Shown here: positions 23,753-30,456 of the stretch, piece after piece
How the letters are laid out: every line of letters starts with the position of its first letter
Numbering within the stretch: position 1 is the first letter of the stretch
DNA from: an uncultured Frankiales bacterium
GTDB taxonomy: Bacteria; Actinomycetota; Actinomycetes; Mycobacteriales; SCTD01
Assembly: GCA_946479905.1 (NCBI GenBank)
Contig: CAMLIA010000022.1
Span: forward strand, 1-34,766
Length of the DNA stretch: 34,766 nucleotides
Direction: 5' to 3'
Translations under genes and position numbers: made by a program
The notes under the pieces: model-generated
What the model saw: only the letters and a program-made list of their open reading frames with translations
Database searches by the model: none
Told to the model about the DNA's origin: nothing

Positions 23753-24700
23753 TCACCCGATGGAGCTTGAGACGGACAGGCGGGACTCGACGGACAGGCT
23801 CGCGTTGCCGTCGATGCGCAGGGAGGGGAGGCCCGGTCCGCCGGTCGGGGTGCTGGCCGGCTCGATGGCCATCACCCGCGCGCGCTGGAACCACGGGAAC
23901 GCCGGGGTCGCGTTCAGCTCCTGCCACCACCAGGCGTAGGGCAGATGGGTGCCGTCCCACTCCACGGTGACGGTGAGGCCGAGGTCGTGGTTGGTGACGG
24001 AGGCGCGGTGCTCGGCGAAGTCCGAGAGCCAGCCGAAGACCGTGTGCGACGTACCTGGGGCAGGGACGTCGCTCAGGTCGAGTGAGCCGCCCTCGGCCGC
24101 TGCCGCCAACGGCCAGTCGCTGGTCGATCCCGCGGTGAGCGGGCTCGGGTAGTCGGGGTCTGCGGTGAAGCTGCGAGCCCCGGTCTCGATCGTGCACTTG
24201 CCGTCGAGGAACGCCGTGCTCAGCGCCGGGTGCGAGACGTAGTCGACGTCGAGCGTGACGGGGCTGAGGTTGGTCAGCACGTCCACCAGTGAGACGGTGC
24301 CGCCCTGGAGCGAGACGCTGCGCTCGATGGCGAGGGGCACGGAGTAGAGCTCCACCCGCAGGGTTGCGGTGGTGCTCGACGCGCCGACAACGGTCCACGG
24401 CACAGCCCACGCCTCGCCGTGGAAGGGCTGCTGCGAGCCGGCGACCTCTCGCGACGGGCCGCCGCTGGGGCACAGGATGTTCCAGCCGCCGGCGTACCCC
24501 TCGAGGGCTCCCGCCGTCACGTCGGTGCTCCACGTCGGCATCGCGCCCGAGCGGATCGCCTCGGCTCGCTCGTGCCAGGGGGTCGCGGCCAGCACGTCGA
24601 CGCCGCTGACGCGGTGGGTCAGGTGCAGGACGTCGCCGCCCCGTCGGGGGTCGACGACGACGTCGAGCTGCTCGTTGGAGAGTGTGAGGAGCCGGCTCAT
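23753..24700 (-). CDS. Aldose 1-epimerase-like (galactose mutarotase superfamily) protein
   Basis: A 315-residue beta-sandwich protein of the galactose mutarotase-like superfamily, with the opening VDPRRGGDVLHLTHR and the segment YAGGWNILCPSGGP, close to the DUF4432/aldose-epimerase-like group. A His is present in YVSHPALS and the C-terminal WFQRARVMAIEPAS has the glutamate in the position of the epimerase base. The classical GVHPY motif is absent, so activity may differ from the protein at 2452. Start ATG 24700 is three bases after the SMP-30 stop. It likely converts anomers or binds the sugar before oxidation. Confidence 0.75.
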   Translation of the reverse strand: MSRLLTLSNEQLDVVVDPRRGGDVLHLTHRVSGVDVLAATPWHERAEAIRSGAMPTWSTDVTAGALEGYAGGWNILCPSGGPSREVAGSQQPFHGEAWAVPWTVVGASSTTATLRVELYSVPLAIERSVSLQGGTVSLVDVLTNLSPVTLDVDYVSHPALSTAFLDGKCTIETGARSFTADPDYPSPLTAGSTSDWPLAAAAEGGSLDLSDVPAPGTSHTVFGWLSDFAEHRASVTNHDLGLTVTVEWDGTHLPYAWWWQELNATPAFPWFQRARVMAIEPASTPTGGPGLPSLRIDGNASLSVESRLSVSSSIG

Positions 24701-24703
24701 CGC

Positions 24704-25576
24704 TCAGCCCGCGAAAGCGCTGACGGGGACGCCGAGCGTGCCCGAGGCGAGCGCGAAGACCGAGCCGGCGTGCGGCTGCTCCGCGAGGGCCTGTTCGTCC
24801 AGGCCGTGCGACGCCGACGTGATGTAGAGCGTGCCGTCCGCGGCGAACGCGCAGCTGGACGGCTGGGCCACAGACATCTCCACTCTCGCGACGACCTCGC
24901 CGGCAGGACTGATGCGGAGCACCTCCCAACCACCCCAGACCGCGACCCAGATGAAGCCGTCGATGTCGACGGCGAGGCCGTCGGGCAGGCCGGACTCGAT
25001 CTTGGCGAGCACCTCGAAGCCGCCGACCGTCCCGTCGGTCGCGTCGAAGCTGGCCGACATGAGGGTGTTGGCGAAGCTGTCGACGAGGTACATCGTCCGG
25101 TCGTCCGGGCTCCACCCGAGCCCGTTGGGGAGGATCAGCCCGTCGGTCGCGACCCGGCTGGGACCGCTGCCGTCCCACACGTGCAGGGTGCCGACGCCGG
25201 GCACGAACTCCATGTGGTTGCTCCCCGCCCACAGCCGACCGGCCGAGTCGCACTTGGCGTCGTTCATGCGTCGGTGTGCCTCGGGCAGCACCGGGTCGAC
25301 GACGTCGAGCTTGCCGTCGGTCACGAGGCCGAAGCCGTCCGCGACGGCGACCGCGAAGCCCGCAGCGTCGGCCCGCGGTACGGCGGCGCCGAGCATCATC
25401 GGCAGCTGGGTGACCGCCTGGGCGCCGGTGCCCAGGTCGTTCTCGAAGAGCTGACCCTCCATGATGTCGACCCAGACCAGTCGGTCGGTTCGCGCGTCGA
25501 AGACCGGTCCCTCGCCGACCAAGGCGCGGGCCCGGACGACGACGTCGGGTGCGGGCAGGACGGTGACGTCTCCCAT
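24704..25576 (-). CDS. SMP-30/gluconolactonase family lactonase
   Basis: A 290-residue six-bladed propeller lactonase. The metal Glu is in LVGEGPVFD near the N-terminus, the middle blades have ILPNGLGWSPD with the conserved Asn and VDSFAN with Asp, and GLAVDIDGFIWVAVW is the family's signature strand. It hydrolyses an aldonolactone such as those produced by SDR-type sugar dehydrogenases. GAAGGGAAAG precedes the ATG at 25576. The gene sits between the UxuA-like dehydratase and the mutarotase-like gene, the expected order of an oxidative sugar pathway. It is a different family from the amidohydrolase lactonase at 19325, so the locus has two lactonases. Confidence 0.88.
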   Translation of the reverse strand: MGDVTVLPAPDVVVRARALVGEGPVFDARTDRLVWVDIMEGQLFENDLGTGAQAVTQLPMMLGAAVPRADAAGFAVAVADGFGLVTDGKLDVVDPVLPEAHRRMNDAKCDSAGRLWAGSNHMEFVPGVGTLHVWDGSGPSRVATDGLILPNGLGWSPDDRTMYLVDSFANTLMSASFDATDGTVGGFEVLAKIESGLPDGLAVDIDGFIWVAVWGGWEVLRISPAGEVVARVEMSVAQPSSCAFAADGTLYITSASHGLDEQALAEQPHAGSVFALASGTLGVPVSAFAG

Positions 25577-25588
25577 GGTGCTTTCCCT

Positions 25589-26677
25589 TCAGTGGGCGGG
25601 TGCGGGCTCGTTCTCGTGGGCGGCGCGCATGGCAGCTCTCATGTAGCCGAGGGCGTAGGCCATGCCTGCGTGCCAGGAGGCGTCGCAGGTCATCTGCGGG
25701 GTGTGGTCGGGGATGAACACCCCGTCGTACCCGTTGGCGAGGTACGTGTGGAGCGCGCGGAACATGTCGACGTACCCCTCGTCGACGAAGACCTCGTGGT
25801 AGGTCGGCGAGCGCCCGACGACGTTGCGGAAGTGCACGTAGCCGATGCGGTCCTGCTGGGAGAACGCCGCGATGGCGTCGTACACGTCGACGTCGTGCAT
25901 CTCCGAGACCGTGCCCTGGCAGAACTCCAGGCTGTTGCTGGGGCTGGGCACCAGGTCGACCAGTCGCTGCAGGGACTTCTGGTCGGTGAGCAGCCGCGCG
26001 GTGTTGCGCAGCCGCGGCAACGGCGGGTCGTCAGGGTGCGCGCACAGGCGCACACCTGCCTGCTCCGCGACAGGTACGGCGGCATTCAGGAACACGCTGA
26101 TGCGCTCCCACATCTCCTCGACCTCGACAGGGCCGATCGTGGTCGTCTCGTCGGGGTTGCCGTAGGTCATGTTCCAGACCTGGCCGACGGGGATCTCCGG
26201 CTGCTCGCCGACAGCCTCGGCGTCGAACCCGATCGACTCGGCACCACCTCGGGCGTACGGCCCGCGGAGGTGACCCCACACGCCGGCGAGGCTGAAGTTG
26301 TAGCCCAGTCGCGGGATGCCGGCCTCGCCGAGCAGCCGGATCGACTCGAGCACGCCCTCGATCTGCTCCTCGCGCTTCGGCCCGGCCAGCAGGATGTCGT
26401 GCCAGTGGCCCGGGTCGATGTTCTCGACCGCGTGCAGGACCAGGCCCTGGTCCTCGACCAGCTTCTTGACGCCCTCGATCTCCTCGAGCGTCCACGGCTT
26501 GCCGACCCGGTGCGTGGGTCCCCAGCCGGCGCTCTTGGAGACCGAGGAGGGGATCTGCGGACCACCGCTGAAGTAGTCGACGAGGTGGGCCACGATGTGG
26601 GTCGCGCCGGCCTGCTTGGCGAAGCGCAGGTTGTCCTCCGTGAGCATGTGCCGGTAGAGGCCCAGGCCGAGCTTCAT
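25589..26677 (-). CDS. Mannonate dehydratase (UxuA)-like TIM-barrel enzyme, paralogue 2
   Basis: A 362-residue UxuA-family protein. HPDDPP (214-219), FCQGT (Cys253), VHFRN (His282) and IPDH (Asp324) keep the family's metal set. The substrate loop differs from paralogue 1: GYNF (125-128) replaces CYNW, and the following W-A-R-T is W-G-H-L-R. The ATG at 26677 is the right start: it overlaps the SDR stop (ATGA) and begins with a proper first barrel strand, while the longer frame is a shadow of the SDR. It probably dehydrates or isomerises a sugar acid made by the preceding SDR and lactonase. A separate IlvD-type dehydratase at 28698 lies in the same gene block, so the two may use different acids. 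Confidence 0.8.
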   Translation of the reverse strand: MKLGLGLYRHMLTEDNLRFAKQAGATHIVAHLVDYFSGGPQIPSSVSKSAGWGPTHRVGKPWTLEEIEGVKKLVEDQGLVLHAVENIDPGHWHDILLAGPKREEQIEGVLESIRLLGEAGIPRLGYNFSLAGVWGHLRGPYARGGAESIGFDAEAVGEQPEIPVGQVWNMTYGNPDETTTIGPVEVEEMWERISVFLNAAVPVAEQAGVRLCAHPDDPPLPRLRNTARLLTDQKSLQRLVDLVPSPSNSLEFCQGTVSEMHDVDVYDAIAAFSQQDRIGYVHFRNVVGRSPTYHEVFVDEGYVDMFRALHTYLANGYDGVFIPDHTPQMTCDASWHAGMAYALGYMRAAMRAAHENEPAPAH

Positions 26678-27489
26678 ACGCCGAGCCGGGCGAGCAGGCC
26701 GCCGTCGACCTGGTAGCAGGCACCGGTGATCACGCGGGCCTTCCCACTGGACAGGAACAGGATCAGCTCGGCGACGTCCTCGGGCTCGGTGAGGAAGCCG
26801 ATCGGGTGCATCCGGCCCCACTCCTCCATCCCGGCCTGCGGGTCGTCGGGGAAGAACTCGCGCGCCCCCGCCTCGAGCATCGGGGTGCGCACCGAACCGG
26901 GCGCGATGCAGTTGACCCGGATGCCGTCCTTCGCGTGGTCGAGCGCCATCGTCTTGGTCAGCGACACGACGCCGCCCTTGGACGCCGCGTAGGCCGCCAC
27001 CGTCTGCTGGGTCGCGAAGGCTTGCACCGACGCGGTGTTCACGATCGAGCCGCCGCCTCGCTGCCGCATCGCCGGAATGGCGTGCTTGGCGAGCAGGTAC
27101 GGCGCTTTGAGGTTCGTGTCGAGAACGGCGTCCCAGTCGTCCTCGGAGAAGTCGGGCACCTCGCCGTAGCGGATGATGCCGGCGTTGTTCACCAGGATGT
27201 CGAGCCCGCCGAAGTGCCCCACGACCTGCTCGACGAAGCCGCGGGCGGCGTCGCTGGAGCGCACGTCACCGGTCAGGGCGACGGCAGAGCCGCCGGCGGT
27301 GGTGATCTCCTTGACCACCGACTCCGCCGCCTCGGCGTCAAAGTCGACGACCCCGACAGCGGCGCCGCGCGTGGCGAACGCCTGGGCGGCCGCGGCGCCG
27401 ATGCCCTTGCCGGCGCCCGTGACGAGAGCGACCTTGGCGACGAAGTCATTCGATTGAGCAGCACCCGGCACAGCGAGCGGTCCCTTCAC
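26674..27489 (-). CDS. Short-chain dehydrogenase/reductase (first gene of the eight-gene operon)
   Basis: A 271-residue classical SDR. Cofactor motif TGAGKGIG (about residues 24-31), GVVDFD acidic cap for NAD+, NNAGI (about 105-109), catalytic Ser in NTASVQAF and Tyr-x-x-x-Lys in YAASK, then the usual IAPGSVRTP and YQVDGG ends. A sugar 1-dehydrogenase or 2-keto-3-deoxy acid dehydrogenase role fits. The GTG start at 27489 gives an unusual 16-residue N-terminal extension before the first strand; a GTG at 27471 is an alternative. No Shine-Dalgarno is evident. It is preceded by the operator at 27508, and its first codons contain a one-mismatch copy of the LacI-type palindrome. Confidence 0.88.
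   Translation of the reverse strand: MKGPLAVPGAAQSNDFVAKVALVTGAGKGIGAAAAQAFATRGAAVGVVDFDAEAAESVVKEITTAGGSAVALTGDVRSSDAARGFVEQVVGHFGGLDILVNNAGIIRYGEVPDFSEDDWDAVLDTNLKAPYLLAKHAIPAMRQRGGGSIVNTASVQAFATQQTVAAYAASKGGVVSLTKTMALDHAKDGIRVNCIAPGSVRTPMLEAGAREFFPDDPQAGMEEWGRMHPIGFLTEPEDVAELILFLSSGKARVITGACYQVDGGLLARLGV
27446..27457. promoter_or_regulatory. Possible LacI-type operator TCATTCGATTGA inside the 5' end of the SDR gene
   Basis: This 12-mer differs from the TCAATCGATTGA palindrome by one base. It lies 32-43 bases inside the SDR coding region, in the non-conserved N-terminal extension, downstream of the TGGTATACCA promoter. It could act as a road-block site linking the two regulons, or be chance. 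Confidence 0.3.
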
Positions 27490-27506
27490 GGAAGGCGAGA
27501 AGGCAA

Positions 27507-27535
27507 GTGGTATACCAATGCTGCGACAGCGTCAA
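27507..27535 (-). promoter_or_regulatory. Promoter with TGGTATACCA operator for the eight-gene operon
   Basis: The palindrome TGGTATACCA is at 27508-27517. On the minus strand TTGACG (27535-27530) followed after 17 bases by TACCAC (27512-27507) gives the same arrangement as at 4597: operator on top of the -10. The -35 overlaps the stop codon of the GH1 gene, so the operon can be transcribed separately from the GH1/dehydratase genes upstream. Confidence 0.65.
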
Positions 27536-28683
27536 GGCAGCGCATTGGCGCGGGCGACGTCGCCGTACCAGCGGGCGCTCGGGCGGACCGTGCGCTCGAA
27601 GGTGCGCAGGTCCACCCCCACCAGACCGAAGGTGGGCTCGTAGCCGAGCGTCCACTCGAAGTTGTCGAGCAGCGACCAGTAGAAGTAGCCGCGCACGTCG
27701 ATGCCGTCGCTGATGGCCTCGTGCACGCTCGTCAAGGCACGTCGCACGTAGTCCAGGCGCTGCGCGTCGTCCGCGGTGGCGATGCCGTTCTCGGTGATGT
27801 AGACGGGCTTGCCCGTCACAGCAGCGGTACGTCGGACCGCGCGCCCCACGGCCTCCGGCCGGTAGAGCCAGCCGATCATCGGCAGGACCACCTCGTCCGG
27901 TCCCCCTGCGACCGGGCCGTCGGGCCCGATGACGGTGTCCGTGTAGGTCTGCACGCCGATGAAGTCGTCGTCAGTCGTCGCCTCGAGGTAGACGTCCGTG
28001 CCGCGGGTGTACTCCTTGGCCGCCTGCTCGCCGCCCGGCTGCACGTCCAGGCCGGAGATGGCCATGGTGAGCCCCACCTCCGGCGTACCGGCGTCCTTGA
28101 GCACCTGCACCGACCGGCGGTGGGCGTCGAGCATGATCGCGCGGGCCTCGTGGACGTCGGCGCGCTGAGGGGGCGTCAGGAAGAGGTTGAAGAGCTCGAG
28201 CAGGATGTTCGGCTCGTTGATCGTGCAGACGATGTCGACGTCCTTGAGGACGGGCAGCGCGATCTCGGTGAAGCGGCCGAACCAGTCGATCGACTTGGGG
28301 TTGGTGAAGCTGCCCTCCCGGGTGAACCACTGCGGGCTGGTGAAGTGGTGCAGCGTCACGACGGGCTTGATCCCCGCGTCGAGGCAGGTGTCGACCATCC
28401 GCCGGTAGTGCGCCAGCGCGGCCCGCGACGTCTCGCCCTCGAACGGCTCGATGCGGCCCCAGTCCAGGCTGAACCGGTACGACTGAAGGCCGAGGTCCGC
28501 GACGATCGCGATGTCCTCGGGGTAACGGTGGAAGGAGTCGCAGGCGTCGCCGCTCGGCTCCTTGAAGGGCGATCCCGGCAGCCGCTCGGCGAGCCAGGCG
28601 TCGTTGAGGGAGTTGTTGCCCTCGGTCTGGTGGGCAGCTGTCGCCGTGCCCCACAGGAAATCGTCGGGGAACGCGAGTGTCAT
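27532..28683 (-). CDS. Glycoside hydrolase family 1 beta-glycosidase
   Basis: A 383-residue GH1 enzyme. The N-terminal FLWGTATAAHQTEG, the acid/base Glu157 in TINEPN and the nucleophile Glu298 in YITENG are all present, with LLDNFEW and FGLVGVD at the end. It is about 60 residues shorter than typical GH1 proteins and has no signal peptide, so it acts on imported oligosaccharides or glycosides. The ATG at 28683 is preferred to a TTG at 28686 because AGGAG lies five bases upstream of the ATG. It follows the IlvD-type dehydratase by 14 bases in the same transcript. Beta-glucosidase, galactosidase and fucosidase activities all occur in GH1. Confidence 0.92.
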   Translation of the reverse strand: MTLAFPDDFLWGTATAAHQTEGNNSLNDAWLAERLPGSPFKEPSGDACDSFHRYPEDIAIVADLGLQSYRFSLDWGRIEPFEGETSRAALAHYRRMVDTCLDAGIKPVVTLHHFTSPQWFTREGSFTNPKSIDWFGRFTEIALPVLKDVDIVCTINEPNILLELFNLFLTPPQRADVHEARAIMLDAHRRSVQVLKDAGTPEVGLTMAISGLDVQPGGEQAAKEYTRGTDVYLEATTDDDFIGVQTYTDTVIGPDGPVAGGPDEVVLPMIGWLYRPEAVGRAVRRTAAVTGKPVYITENGIATADDAQRLDYVRRALTSVHEAISDGIDVRGYFYWSLLDNFEWTLGYEPTFGLVGVDLRTFERTVRPSARWYGDVARANALP

Positions 28684-28697
28684 CAAGGCTCCTGGGT

Positions 28698-30389
28698 CTA
28701 GTGCGACTCGCGGGGGATCCCCGCCCGCTCGCCGCCGACGAGGAAGTCGAGGTCGGCGCCGAGGTCGGCCTGAAGCACGTGGTCGACGTACATCCGCTCG
28801 TAGCCGCGGGTCGCCGGCCAGGTGGGCGTGACGCTCTCGCCCAGCCGCTTCGCGATCTCCGCGTCGTCGACCTCGAGGTGCAGCGAGCCGTTCGGGACGT
28901 CGAGGCTGATCATGTCGCCGGTGCGTACCGCGGCCAGCGGACCACCGGCGGCGGCCTCGGGGGCGACATGCAGGACGACCGTGCCGTAGGCCGTTCCGCT
29001 CATCCGGGCGTCGGAGATGCGCACCATGTCGCGCACGCCCTGCGAAAGGATGGCCTTGGGTAGCGCGAAGTTGCCGACCTCGGGCATGCCCGGGTAGCCC
29101 TTCGGCCCGCAGCCGCGCAGGACGAGCACGTCGTCGGGGGAGATGTCCTCGGTGTCGATCCGGTCGTGCAGGTCCTCGACCGAGTCGAAGACCACGGCCC
29201 GGCCGCGGTGCGTGAGCAGCTCGGGCGTCGCGGCGGACGGCTTGATCACCGCGCCGTTGGGCGCGAGGTTCCCGCGCAGCACGCGGATCCCGGCGTTCGG
29301 CTCGACCTCGCGGATGACCTCGTCGTTCCAGATCTGACCCCGGGCCGCAGCATCACCGATCGTTTCCCCCGAGACCGTTAGCGCCTTGGTGTCGAGGCGG
29401 TCGCCGAGCTCGCCGAGCACGGCGGCCAGGCCGCCGGCCTCGAAGAAGTCCTCCATGAGGAACCGGCCCGAGGGCTTGAGGTCGACCAGCAGCGGGATGT
29501 CGGCGCCGAGCTCGTCGAAGTCGTCGAGGGAGAACGGGATGTTGAGGCGGCCGGCGAGGGCCAGCAGGTGCACCACGGCGTTGGTCGAGCCGCCGAGCGC
29601 CGCGGTGACCCGGACGGCGTTCTCCAGCGAGCCGCGGGTGACGATCGAGCTGAAGGTGACGTCCTGCTTGACCAGCTCGACGATGCGTCGGCCGGTCAGG
29701 TGAGCGCCCCGCAGCCGTCGGGTGTCCGGGCCGGGAAGCGCCCCGAGCTCGGGCAGCGACAGGCCGAGGGCCTCGACGAGGCAGGACAGCGTCGACGCGG
29801 TGCCCATGGTGTTGCAGAAGCCCGTGCTGCGCGTCATGCACGACTCGGCCGCGGTGAACTCCTCGGGCGTCATGGTCCCCGCACCGACGTCCTCGCTGAA
29901 CTTCCAGACGTCGGTACCTGAGCCGAGGGGCCGGCCTCGGTAGCTGCCGTTGAGCATCGGGCCGCTGGTGACGACCATCGTCGGCAGGTCGGCGCTGGCC
30001 GCACCCAGCAGCATCGACGCCGTCGTCTTGTCGCAACCGCAGAGCAGCACGACCCCGTCGAGGGGGTTCATCCGGATCGACTCCTCGACCGACATGCTCA
30101 TGAGGTTGCGGTAGAGCATCGCCGTGGGGCGGACCAGGCTCTCGCCCAGGGACATGGTGGGGATGACCAGGGGGAGGGCCCCCGCCTCCCAGACGCCCCG
30201 CTTGACGTGCTCGGCCACGGTGTCCAGGTGCAGGTTGCAGGGCGCGGCCTCCGACCAGCTGGTCAGGATGCCGATCACCGGGCGCCCGTCGAACGCGTCG
30301 TCCGGCAGGCCCCGCTTCATCCAGCTCCGGTGGATGAACGCGTCCCGGCTCTGGCCGCTGAACCAGGCAGGGGATCTCAGCTCCGTCAC
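28698..30389 (-). CDS. IlvD/EDD-family sugar-acid dehydratase (L-arabonate dehydratase-like)
   Basis: A 563-residue iron-sulfur dehydratase. The cluster cysteines are Cys51 (EAAPCNLH), Cys119 (LLCGCDKTT) and Cys192 (GFCNTMGTAS), with the D-K metal-site pair after Cys119. The opening (DAFIHRSWMKRG) is characteristic of the pentonate/hexonate branch rather than of IlvD proper. It removes water from an aldonate to give a 2-keto-3-deoxy acid. The GTG at 30389 was chosen because the longer frame to 30485 crosses the divergent promoter and operator; TATTAC lies seven bases upstream, suggesting a leaderless transcript. It heads the transcript with GH1 and is divergent from the sulfatase. In known L-fucose pathways this step usually uses an enolase-type enzyme. 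Confidence 0.9.
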   Translation of the reverse strand: MTELRSPAWFSGQSRDAFIHRSWMKRGLPDDAFDGRPVIGILTSWSEAAPCNLHLDTVAEHVKRGVWEAGALPLVIPTMSLGESLVRPTAMLYRNLMSMSVEESIRMNPLDGVVLLCGCDKTTASMLLGAASADLPTMVVTSGPMLNGSYRGRPLGSGTDVWKFSEDVGAGTMTPEEFTAAESCMTRSTGFCNTMGTASTLSCLVEALGLSLPELGALPGPDTRRLRGAHLTGRRIVELVKQDVTFSSIVTRGSLENAVRVTAALGGSTNAVVHLLALAGRLNIPFSLDDFDELGADIPLLVDLKPSGRFLMEDFFEAGGLAAVLGELGDRLDTKALTVSGETIGDAAARGQIWNDEVIREVEPNAGIRVLRGNLAPNGAVIKPSAATPELLTHRGRAVVFDSVEDLHDRIDTEDISPDDVLVLRGCGPKGYPGMPEVGNFALPKAILSQGVRDMVRISDARMSGTAYGTVVLHVAPEAAAGGPLAAVRTGDMISLDVPNGSLHLEVDDAEIAKRLGESVTPTWPATRGYERMYVDHVLQADLGADLDFLVGGERAGIPRESH

Positions 30390-30394
30390 GATGT

Positions 30395-30451
30395 TAGTAA
30401 TACCACGTTTCAAACCGGTCTGAGCGGGTTCCTTCCCAGAGTGGTATACCA
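30395..30451. promoter_or_regulatory. Divergent dehydratase/sulfatase promoter with TGGTATACCA site and a variant copy
   Basis: TGGTATACCA at 30442-30451 ends five bases before the sulfatase ATG; its TATACC (30445-30450) is a plausible -10 with the start codon six bases later. On the minus strand, TGGTATTACTA (30405-30395) is a near-palindromic variant overlapping a possible TATTAC -10, seven bases before the dehydratase GTG. The two sites are about 46 bases apart. No convincing -35 is seen on either strand. Confidence 0.6.
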
Positions 30452-30456
30452 AGATC

